This document shows positions 1-6,348 of a stretch of DNA of 7,873 bases, one piece after another; position 1 is the first letter of the stretch, and every line of letters starts with the position of its first letter. The DNA is from Bryobacterales bacterium. Its GTDB lineage: Bacteria > Acidobacteriota > Terriglobia > Bryobacterales > Bryobacteraceae. The position numbers and the translations under genes were made by a program. The stretch lies in the NCBI GenBank assembly GCA_003154855.1, contig PMEV01000165.1, positions 9,533 to 17,405 of the forward strand, in the 5' to 3' direction. The notes under the pieces are model-generated. The model worked only from the letters and a program-made list of their open reading frames with translations. It did no database searches and was not told where the DNA came from.

Positions 1-53
1 GACAAGCTAAAGCATGTCCTACGGCCCCAGGTAGGGTAAGCTTTAGCTTGCCC
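1..53. repeat. REP-like pair of inverted hairpins
   Basis: Two small hairpins lie side by side. The first pairs bases 1-7 with 12-18 around a TAAA loop, with one mismatch. The second pairs 34-41 with 46-53 around a TTTA loop, with eight pairs including one G-T. The two units are inverted copies of each other: CAAGCTAAAGC at 3-13 is the exact reverse complement of GCTTTAGCTTG at 40-50. This is the layout of paired REP elements (BIMEs), and similar short intergenic palindromes are, from memory, common in acidobacterial genomes. The element may extend left beyond the window. It could also serve as a terminator or mRNA stabiliser for an upstream gene that is not visible. The symmetry is seen directly; the REP assignment is inference. 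Confidence 0.6.
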
Positions 54-134
54 AGGGACTCCTTCAGCAGCCCGTTAGGGCATCCCTCCCGATCCGGAGG
101 GACCGCCGCGGCGCGGCGCCAGTGCTAAACTACC
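54..134 (+). other. GC-rich leader with hairpin, upstream of the metal transporter gene
   Basis: This stretch between the repeat pair and the first gene contains a perfect 7-bp stem, TCCCTCC at 83-89 with GGAGGGA at 96-102, around a six-base loop. A very GC-rich run follows (about 103-120). No T-run follows the stem, so it does not look like an intrinsic terminator. Because the downstream gene is an Nramp transporter, a manganese riboswitch of the yybP-ykoY type was considered, but its conserved loop sequences could not be found. No convincing -35/-10 pair was seen. It is best read as untranslated leader or promoter region of unknown function. Confidence 0.35.
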
Positions 135-151
135 GTTAAGGATTCTTAAAC
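135..151. promoter_or_regulatory. Small palindrome over the ribosome binding site of the Nramp gene
   Basis: TTAAG (136-140), a GATT spacer, and CTTAA (145-149) form a perfect 5-bp inverted repeat, extendable to GTTAAG/CTTAAAC with one bulged A. It contains AAGGA (138-142), the only plausible ribosome binding site for the ATG at 155, about 12 bases away. Bacterial mntH genes are commonly controlled by MntR (DtxR family) or Fur at AT-rich palindromes near the promoter, so this could be an operator. As RNA, the small stem could also hide the ribosome binding site. The palindrome is directly visible, but short AT-rich palindromes arise by chance and no regulator is known here. Confidence 0.3.
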
Positions 152-154
152 ACC

Positions 155-2044
155 ATGATCGGCGGGTCCGAGGAGTCTCGATCGCTGCCTGAGGTGCATG
201 GCTCGGTGGGCGTGTCTCAGGCCTCCATCTGGCGTCGTATGTTCGCCTTTGCCGGTCCCGCCTACCTGGTCAGCGTAGGCTACATGGACCCCGGCAATTG
301 GGCCACCGATCTGGAGGGGGGCGCGCGATTCGGCTACCAGTTGCTGTGGGTGCTGGTGATGTCGAACCTGATGGCGATCCTGCTCCAGACGCTTTCGGCG
401 CGGCTGGGGATCGCCAGCGGCCGCGACTTGGCGCAGGCCTGCCGGGAGAGCTACCCGCGTCCCGTGAGTGTGGCGTTGTGGGCTCTGTGCGAGATCGCCA
501 TCGCCGCTTGCGACCTGGCGGAAGTACTGGGAGCGGCGATCGGTCTGAACCTGCTGTTCGGCCTGCCACTGCTGGCGGGGGTGCTGATCACCTCCCTGGA
601 CACCCTGATCCTGCTCTGGCTCTCGCGCTTCGGCATCCGGGTGATCGAGAGCTTCGTGCTGGCGCTGATCACGGTGATGGGGGCCTGCTTCTTCGTCGAG
701 ATTCTGATGGCCCGGCCCGTCTTCTCCGAAATCGCCACCGGGCTGATCCCGCGGCTCACCAACCAAAGCCTGTATGTCGCCATTGGCATACTGGGCGCGA
801 CGGTAATGCCCCACAACCTGTACCTGCACTCGGCCCTGGTGCAGACCCGGCGCATCGGCGCGAGCGACAAAGAAAAGTCCACCGCCTGCCGATTCAACCT
901 GATCGATTCGCTGGTGGCGCTGAACGGCGCCATGCTGGTCAACATAGCGATCCTGATTCTGGCCGCCGCCGTGTTCTTTAAGCGCGGCATCGTGGTGACC
1001 GAGATTAAGCAGGCTTTTCAATTACTTACGCCACTGCTGGGGGCGGCGGTGGCGAGCGTTCTTTTCGCCATCGCCCTGATGTGTTCCGGCCTGTCCTCAA
1101 CCATGACCGGCACCATGGCCGGCCAGATCGTGATGGAGGGCTTCCTCCGCATCCGCATGCGCCCCTGGCTGCGGCGGCTGGTCACGCGGATGGCCGCCAT
1201 TGTTCCGGCCGCCCTGACCATCTACCTGGCCGGCGATCGCGGCACCCTGCAACTGTTGATTTTGAGCCAGGTCATTCTCAGCCTTCAGCTTCCGTTTGCA
1301 GTGGTCCCCCTGATTCATTTCACCAGCGACCGCCAGCGCATGGGCGAGTTCTCGAGCCCGCGCTGGGTCCGGCTGGTGGCCTGGATCGTGGCGGCGATCA
1401 TCATTGGACTGAACGTCCGTCTGGCGTGGATGGCGGTGAGCGACTGGCTGGATGCGGCGGGCGGCTATCGGGTGCTGCTGGTATTCACGGTGATCCCGAT
1501 CCTGGTCGCCTTGTTGGTGCTGCTCGCGTGGATCACCGTGCAGCCCTGGTTGCCCCGTTGGCGCTGGAAGCGCCGGGAGGCGGTGGAGCTGGCCGCGCCT
1601 CCGGCCGGCGCACTGCCGGAGCCGATGTACCGCAGCATCCTGGTGCCACTGGACCACTCGGTGCGCGACCGAGCCGCCATCGCGCATGCCGCGGCCCTGG
1701 CGCGGCATCACGGTTCAACCATCTATCTGCTTCATGTTGAAGAAGATGTTACCAGCCAGATGTACGGGGCCATAGCCTCGACGGCAGAGGTCCAGGCGGG
1801 CGCCCAGTACCTCCAGGAGATCCTGGTATCGTTGCACGCCCAGGGCATTAAGGCGGAGGTCGCGGTGGGATATTCGCGCGACCCGAAAGAGGAGATCGTG
1901 CGCTTCGCCCGCCAGATGAAGCCCGACTTGGTGGTGATGGGCGCGCACGGGCACAAAGGCATACAGGATCTGGTGTTTGGCCAGACCATCAATGGGGTGC
2001 GCCATGCGCTGGATACCCCTATCCTGATTGTGCGGGATCAATGA
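155..2044 (+). CDS. Nramp-family divalent metal transporter (MntH-like) fused to a C-terminal UspA domain
   Basis: The 629-residue protein is a predicted inner-membrane proton-coupled importer of Mn(II) and possibly Fe(II). The Nramp part (about 25-465) carries the TM1 metal-site motif DPGN (45-48), the TM6 motif GATVMPHN (214-221; A215 and M218 match the family's metal-site positions) and the TM10 stretch SLQLPFAVVP (376-385). I count about 12 membrane segments; the last (about 438-462) is followed by an Arg/Lys-rich linker (467-474), which by the positive-inside rule places the C-terminus in the cytoplasm. Residues 491-629 form a universal stress domain: strand SILVPLD with D500, then G596-x2-G599-x9-G609, the nucleotide-binding glycine pattern, though Q610 replaces the usual Ser/Thr. 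E. coli MntH is about 412 residues and has no Usp domain. The ATG is preferred because the upstream AAGGA fits and family-like sequence begins soon after it. The next gene starts 115 bases downstream, past a hairpin, so it is probably transcribed alone. Confidence 0.93.
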   Translation: MIGGSEESRSLPEVHGSVGVSQASIWRRMFAFAGPAYLVSVGYMDPGNWATDLEGGARFGYQLLWVLVMSNLMAILLQTLSARLGIASGRDLAQACRESYPRPVSVALWALCEIAIAACDLAEVLGAAIGLNLLFGLPLLAGVLITSLDTLILLWLSRFGIRVIESFVLALITVMGACFFVEILMARPVFSEIATGLIPRLTNQSLYVAIGILGATVMPHNLYLHSALVQTRRIGASDKEKSTACRFNLIDSLVALNGAMLVNIAILILAAAVFFKRGIVVTEIKQAFQLLTPLLGAAVASVLFAIALMCSGLSSTMTGTMAGQIVMEGFLRIRMRPWLRRLVTRMAAIVPAALTIYLAGDRGTLQLLILSQVILSLQLPFAVVPLIHFTSDRQRMGEFSSPRWVRLVAWIVAAIIIGLNVRLAWMAVSDWLDAAGGYRVLLVFTVIPILVALLVLLAWITVQPWLPRWRWKRREAVELAAPPAGALPEPMYRSILVPLDHSVRDRAAIAHAAALARHHGSTIYLLHVEEDVTSQMYGAIASTAEVQAGAQYLQEILVSLHAQGIKAEVAVGYSRDPKEEIVRFARQMKPDLVVMGAHGHKGIQDLVFGQTINGVRHALDTPILIVRDQ

Positions 2045-2049
2045 GGGGC

Positions 2050-2087
2050 GCGCTGTGACCCAGGTGTGTGTCGGGTGGACACAGCGC
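2050..2087 (+). terminator. Hairpin after the Nramp-Usp gene, probable terminator
   Basis: GCGCTGTG (2050-2057) and CACAGCGC (2080-2087) form a perfect 8-bp stem starting six bases after the stop codon. Inner pairs ACCC (2058-2061) with GGGT (2073-2076) extend it past a three-base bulge. The downstream sequence is only modestly T-rich (TTCTTGATTGATT, about 2095-2107) and has no clean U-tract, so it is a weak intrinsic terminator at best. Its position between two genes with different roles supports a transcript end here. It could instead stabilise the 3' end of the mRNA. Confidence 0.5.
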
Positions 2088-2159
2088 AGGCCCGTTCTTG
2101 ATTGATTCTGCAACGCTTATCGGTGGCAGCCGGATTGCTTACCAAGGGCAGGTGCTTTT

Positions 2160-2705
2160 ATGCGCGGAATAGTCCGAATAGTGATTCTGGCGATGTCGTT
2201 GGCCATTCTGCTTCCTGCCGCTACGCTCCAGAGGCTCAGCCTGGACGATCTGGCCCGGAAATCCACAGCCATCATGCACGTGCGGGCGCTCGATTCCTAC
2301 GCCGCCCAGAGCGAATCAATCATCTACACCCATTACCGGCTACAGGTAGTTGAGTGGTGGAAGGGCTCGGGCGGTGAAGCTGCGGAGGTAGTGACTCCGG
2401 GCGGCGCGGTAGGCGCCTCGCGGCAGGTTTTCTCGGGAGCTCCCCAGCTCGTTATGGGCGGCGAATACGTGCTGTTCCTGTGGAGGGGACCGAGCGGGCT
2501 TACGCACATCGTGGGCCTGTCCCAGGGCCTCTTCAAGGTGAGCCGGGATGCGAATGGGCAAGTCATCGCCACGCGGGAAGCTTCGGCCGGACCGATGCTC
2601 GATCCCGCGACCGGCCACGCCGTCGGCGACCAATCGGCCAGCTACCACCTCGGCGACCTGCGCCAGCGCGTGGGCGCCGCGATTGCCATGGGAGGCGCCA
2701 AGTGA
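2160..2705 (+). CDS. Small exported protein of unknown function, coupled to the metalloprotease gene
   Basis: The product has 181 residues. It starts with a Sec-type signal peptide: Arg at 2 and 6, a hydrophobic core at about 7-18, and likely cleavage after PAA (19-21). The mature part of about 160 residues has no cysteine and no further membrane segment. It alternates short beta-like stretches, with landmarks YRLQVVEWWKG (59-69), a central G-rich turn, GGEYVLFLW (102-110) and VGLSQGLFKV (118-127). I do not recognise a named domain; the pattern resembles small secreted proteins that I recall near matrixin-like protease genes, but this is unverified. The ATG has AGGTG (2150-2154) five bases upstream, a reasonable ribosome binding site. 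Its stop overlaps the start of the next gene in GTGA (2702-2705), so the two are probably translated together. It could be a partner, inhibitor or folding helper of that protease; this is inference. Confidence 0.82.
   Translation: MRGIVRIVILAMSLAILLPAATLQRLSLDDLARKSTAIMHVRALDSYAAQSESIIYTHYRLQVVEWWKGSGGEAAEVVTPGGAVGASRQVFSGAPQLVMGGEYVLFLWRGPSGLTHIVGLSQGLFKVSRDANGQVIATREASAGPMLDPATGHAVGDQSASYHLGDLRQRVGAAIAMGGAK
2690..2695 (+). promoter_or_regulatory. Strong ribosome binding site that fixes the GTG start of the metalloprotease
   Basis: GGGAGG lies six bases before the GTG at 2702, inside the last codons of the preceding gene. It decides between this start and an ATG in the same frame at 2480, which would add 74 Arg-rich residues antecedent to the signal peptide and lie wholly within the upstream gene. 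The GTG start puts a clean signal peptide at the N-terminus. Confidence 0.75.
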
Positions 2706-5251
2706 ATCCAGCACTTCGCGTGATACAGCGGTCCGTCCTGCTGGCCCTGGCGCTGACCGGGCTGGTGGGCACCGCTTCCGCATACACCTTCTTCGTGCAC
2801 TACGCGACCGCTAGCGGCTCGTACACTCCGATTCCAGAGAGGTACGATCTCTCGGCGCTGAACAACAACACGCTCTACTACTACGTATCCAGCTCCGGCC
2901 CGGCCAAGATGGCGCCCGGAGACAGCTTCCCGGCGTTGCTCAGCCAGATCCAACTGGCGGGCCAGGCCTGGAACGGGGTCTCGAGTTCCAGTCTGCGGCT
3001 GGCCTACGGCGGGCTGTTCGCGGCAGACGCCGCGCAGGCCACGCCGCATGTCGAGGTGGTCTTCGAGGAGCTGCCTCCCGGTCTGCTCGCGATGACCGGG
3101 CTCACAACCCAAACCGGAGTCGCGAACGGCTCTGGCGACCCCTTCGTGCCCATACTGCGCTCGACCGTTATCCTATCTCCCGACCTTTCCGGGCAGCCGA
3201 GCTACGCCAGTTCTCCCAACGACCTTCTGCTGACCGTGGTCCATGAGTTGGGCCACGCTTTGGGTCTGCAACACACGCTCACATCGAGCGTCATGGCCAC
3301 CGAAGTTACCCGGGCCACCACCAAAGCCCAGCCGCTGGCGGCCGACGACGTCGCCGGTCTCTCCCTGCTCTACCCGAACTCGAATATCTCGGCGCGGTTC
3401 GGCAGCGTGTCGGGACAGGTCGCGATGTCCGGAAACGGCGTGAGTTTGGCTTCGGTGGTGGCTTTGGATCCTTCCGGCGGGGCCATCAGTGCGCTGACTA
3501 ACCCGGATGGCACCTACCGCATCGACGGCCTGCTCCCCGGCCAGTATTTCGTCTACGCGCATCCCCTGCCTCCCTCGGTGCAATCGGACCTCGGTCCTAC
3601 GGAGATCGTGCTCCCCGTGGATTCCAACGGAGCGTCGATTCCGGCGAGCGGTCCCTTCCGGACGCAGTTCTATCCCGGCACACAGGATCCGAAGCAAGCC
3701 GTGTTGGTGACAGTGAAGACGGGAGCCATCAGCGCCGGGATCGACTTTTCGGTGGTTAGCTCGGGCGCTCCCCAGCTCTACGGCGTCACGACCTACGCTT
3801 TTCCGAGCTCGCGCGCGGTCCACCCGGCCTTCGAGAACTTCAGCATTCCGAAGCGCTGGCTGGTGGCCAGTGGTTCGGGGCTGCTGGCCAACGGTGCGGT
3901 CGCTCCGGGGATGAGCGTCTCGGTGCTCGGCAACGCGGCCTGGGTGGTGCCCGGCGGCATCTATCCCTACTACCTCGACCCCAGCGACTATCTGCAAGTT
4001 AATCTGCAGTTTACGCCGTTCTCCGGAGAAGGCCCCAGGCACCTGGTATTCTCGGCGGGCGAGGAAGTCTATGTGCTTCCCTCGAGTGTGATCCTGGTGA
4101 GCCAACCGCCACCCTCGATCGCTAACGTCGCGCCGGGAGTGGATGCCAGTGGCAACCCCATCGCCAAGATATCCGGCAGCGCGCTGCAGGCGAACACCCG
4201 CATCTTGTTCGACGGCTTGCTTGCAACGGCGAGCAGTTTTGATGCCGGGACGGGCAGCCTTACGGTTACGCCGCCCGCGGGGGCTTCCAACTACCAAGCC
4301 AACGTCGTCGCTTTGAACGGCGATGGCCAGACTTCCTTGTTCACACAGGACCCACCCACTTACTCATATGGCTCGAGCCCCCAGCCATCGATTTCTCTGT
4401 CCGCGACCTCGCTGGCCGCGGGAGCCGAGGCGATGATTGAAGTCCAGGGTGTGAACACCAGCTTCATGGATGGCCAGACCAGCCTGGGATTCGGTTCGAG
4501 CGATGTCTGGGTGAAGCGGCTGGCGGTGGTTAGTCCCACGCTTCTGCGCGCCGAGGTGGTGGTAGCGGCCGCGGCGCCTGCCGGCCACACGCTGGTCGCC
4601 GTGACCACGGGCTTCCAGGTGATCTCGCAGCCGGCTGCCTTCCAGGTACTGCCCGCCAACGCCCAAGCCATGGTGGCGAGCTCGAACCTGGTGAATGCGG
4701 TCACGCAAGAGCCTTGGGTGTACCCTGGCGCGGAGGCGACGGTCGCGGTTTCGAATCTGCCCTCGGGCGTCACGCCGGTGGTTACCCTCGACGGGATTCC
4801 GGCGACCGTGATCGCTCTGGGTCCGAACCAGATCACGTTCCAGGCGCCGGCTGGCGCGAGCCTGGGCCTGGATGCGCTGCGCATCCAGGTGGGCAGTACG
4901 GTACTGAATCCGATCGCGGTCTGGATCGATCCGCCGCCCCCGACGGTGGTCTCAGTGACCGACTACGGCACGCTTTTGGATGCGGACCATCCCGCTTACA
5001 CCGGCGATGTCCTGACCATTCAGGTTTCCGGCCTGGCTGACGCCGATGCGACCGTGGATGCCAGCCGCCTGCACGTCAACGTAGGTGGCATCGACCAATT
5101 GCTCGGCGGCCCGGCCGTTCCGGCGCCCGGCGCGCCTGGCCAGCACCAGATCCTGATCCTGCTGTCGAATAAGGTCCCGGCCGGCCCACAGCCAGTGACC
5201 GTATCCATCGACTACCGCACCTCCGCGCCGTTCAACATTACCGTACACTAG
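2702..5251 (+). CDS. Secreted matrixin-type zinc metalloprotease with multiple beta-sandwich-like modules
   Basis: From the GTG start the protein has 849 residues. A Sec signal peptide (1-27, hydrophobic core 11-22) ends in ASA. The catalytic domain (about 28-228) carries HELGHALGLQH (181-191), the HExxHxxGxxH zinc motif of metzincins with H181, H185 and H191 as ligands and E182 as catalytic base. Met198 in SSVM supplies a likely Met-turn, as in M10 matrixins. The mature protein has no cysteine, so no matrixin cysteine-switch propeptide is present. Then come a carboxypeptidase-regulatory-like module (about 234-288), a less clear region (about 300-465), IPT/TIG-like modules (about 471-555 and 561-650), a module resembling TIGR03437 (about 662-745, with TVIALGPNQITFQAP at 702-716) and a last beta-rich segment to 849. 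No membrane anchor or sorting signal is visible at the C-terminus. It is probably released or surface-bound and acts on extracellular protein or peptide; the substrate is unknown. The catalytic assignment is firm, the module limits are rough. Confidence 0.88.
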   Translation: MNPALRVIQRSVLLALALTGLVGTASAYTFFVHYATASGSYTPIPERYDLSALNNNTLYYYVSSSGPAKMAPGDSFPALLSQIQLAGQAWNGVSSSSLRLAYGGLFAADAAQATPHVEVVFEELPPGLLAMTGLTTQTGVANGSGDPFVPILRSTVILSPDLSGQPSYASSPNDLLLTVVHELGHALGLQHTLTSSVMATEVTRATTKAQPLAADDVAGLSLLYPNSNISARFGSVSGQVAMSGNGVSLASVVALDPSGGAISALTNPDGTYRIDGLLPGQYFVYAHPLPPSVQSDLGPTEIVLPVDSNGASIPASGPFRTQFYPGTQDPKQAVLVTVKTGAISAGIDFSVVSSGAPQLYGVTTYAFPSSRAVHPAFENFSIPKRWLVASGSGLLANGAVAPGMSVSVLGNAAWVVPGGIYPYYLDPSDYLQVNLQFTPFSGEGPRHLVFSAGEEVYVLPSSVILVSQPPPSIANVAPGVDASGNPIAKISGSALQANTRILFDGLLATASSFDAGTGSLTVTPPAGASNYQANVVALNGDGQTSLFTQDPPTYSYGSSPQPSISLSATSLAAGAEAMIEVQGVNTSFMDGQTSLGFGSSDVWVKRLAVVSPTLLRAEVVVAAAAPAGHTLVAVTTGFQVISQPAAFQVLPANAQAMVASSNLVNAVTQEPWVYPGAEATVAVSNLPSGVTPVVTLDGIPATVIALGPNQITFQAPAGASLGLDALRIQVGSTVLNPIAVWIDPPPPTVVSVTDYGTLLDADHPAYTGDVLTIQVSGLADADATVDASRLHVNVGGIDQLLGGPAVPAPGAPGQHQILILLSNKVPAGPQPVTVSIDYRTSAPFNITVH

Positions 5252-5262
5252 GGCGGCTGGGA

Positions 5263-6348
5263 ATGAACCGCCGTCAATGGATGCAAACCCTGGCCGCGGC
5301 GCCGCTGGCGGCACAGGGCGCGCCGCCCAAACCGGTCCTGGACGTGGGGATCGTGCGCCTCAACCTGCGGCACACCTGGACCACCACCATGTCCTCGAGC
5401 CAGTACCGGGATACGTTGCAGGTGCGCTACACCCGCGACGGAGTCACGGGCATTGGCGAAGGCGCGCCCATCGTGCGCTACGGTGAGGACGCCGAGTCCG
5501 CCAAGCGGGCTGTCCTGACCCTCCGCGACCTGGTCGTCGGGGCCGATCCCTGGCAGTTCTCGAAGCTGATGGCCCAGGTTTTCCGCCGCCTGGATGGCCA
5601 GTTCGCCGCCAAGGCCGCCATCGACATCGCGCTCCTGGATTGGGTCGGGCAGAAACTGGGCGTGCCGCTCTATCGCTACTTCGGTCTGGACCGTCGGGAT
5701 GCCCCGGTCACCACGTTCTCGATCGGCATCGACACGCCCGAGATCACGCGAGAGAAGGTGCGCGAAGCGGAGCCGTTCCCGGTCCTCAAGATCAAGGTCG
5801 GGCTGGACACCGACGAGGCCACCATCGCCGCCGTGCGCAGCGTCACCGCGAAGCCCCTGCGCGTGGACGCCAACGAGGGCTGGAAGGACAAAGAGGAGGC
5901 CGTCCGCAAGATCAACTGGCTCGAAAAGCAGGGTGTCGAATTCATCGAGCAGCCCATGCCCGCCGCCATGCTCGAAGAAACCCGCTGGGTGCACAGCCGG
6001 GTACACATTCCGATCATCGCCGACGAGGCCTGCCTGCACCCCGCCGACATTCCCAAGCTGGTGGGCGCCTACGACGGCGTGAACGTCAAGCTGGATAAGT
6101 GCGGCGGCATCCTCGAAGCCTGGCGCATGATCCAGGTCGCCAGGTCGCTGGGCCTGAAGACCATGCTGGGCTGCATGATCTCGAGTTCGGTATCCGTCAC
6201 CGCGGCCGCCCACCTGTCGCCGCTGGTGGATTACGCCGATCTCGACGGCAACCTGCTGATCGCCAACGATCCCTATTCCGGCGTTCAGGTGGAGCGCGGC
6301 AAGCTTATTCTTCCAGACCGCCCGGGCCTGGGGCTGAAGCCGGCATAG
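5263..6348 (+). CDS. Dipeptide epimerase of the enolase superfamily with a Tat-like leader
   Basis: The 361-residue protein belongs to the muconate-lactonising subgroup of the enolase superfamily, probably an L-Ala-D/L-Glu-type dipeptide epimerase, a Mg(II)-dependent enzyme that inverts an alpha-carbon through an enolate. Visible catalytic features are the KxK pair in LKIKVG (K176, K178), metal ligands D202 (VDAN), E229 (IEQP) and D254 (ADEA), the opposite base K276 in NVKLDK, and D326/D328 in DLDG, which in known dipeptide epimerases binds the substrate's amino group. The capping domain covers about 26-145 and the barrel about 150-345. The N-terminus, RR at 3-4 followed by QWM and an Ala-rich stretch to about residue 20, resembles a short Tat signal and suggests a periplasmic enzyme, whereas characterised relatives such as E. 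coli YcjG are cytoplasmic. The gene starts 11 bases after the protease gene, so both are probably in one operon; the ribosome binding site is poor. Exact substrate unknown: related family members act on other dipeptides. Confidence 0.88.
   Translation: MNRRQWMQTLAAAPLAAQGAPPKPVLDVGIVRLNLRHTWTTTMSSSQYRDTLQVRYTRDGVTGIGEGAPIVRYGEDAESAKRAVLTLRDLVVGADPWQFSKLMAQVFRRLDGQFAAKAAIDIALLDWVGQKLGVPLYRYFGLDRRDAPVTTFSIGIDTPEITREKVREAEPFPVLKIKVGLDTDEATIAAVRSVTAKPLRVDANEGWKDKEEAVRKINWLEKQGVEFIEQPMPAAMLEETRWVHSRVHIPIIADEACLHPADIPKLVGAYDGVNVKLDKCGGILEAWRMIQVARSLGLKTMLGCMISSSVSVTAAAHLSPLVDYADLDGNLLIANDPYSGVQVERGKLILPDRPGLGLKPA

Noticed and set aside
54..154. Manganese riboswitch (yybP-ykoY) in front of the Nramp gene
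   Set aside because: The gene context fits, but the conserved loop sequences of the class could not be located. A covariance search (Infernal with RF00080) would settle it.
146..1021. Long open frame of 291 codons on the minus strand, opposite the Nramp gene
   Set aside because: Its predicted product is rich in Gln, His, Arg and Asp with no fold or motif, typical of antisense frames in GC-rich DNA. The plus strand encodes a clear Nramp protein.
2480..2701. N-terminal extension of the metalloprotease from an ATG at 2480
   Set aside because: The extra 74 residues are Arg-rich, lie entirely inside the preceding gene and would bury the signal peptide. The GTG at 2702 has a strong ribosome binding site.
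3173..4297. Open frame of 374 codons on the minus strand, opposite the metalloprotease gene
   Set aside because: The product is low-complexity Arg/His/Gly-rich sequence without recognisable domains. The plus-strand frame holds the zinc motif and signal peptide.
5248..6213. Open frame of 321 codons on the minus strand, opposite the epimerase gene
   Set aside because: It mirrors the codon pattern of the epimerase and shows no family features. The enolase-superfamily residues are all on the plus strand.
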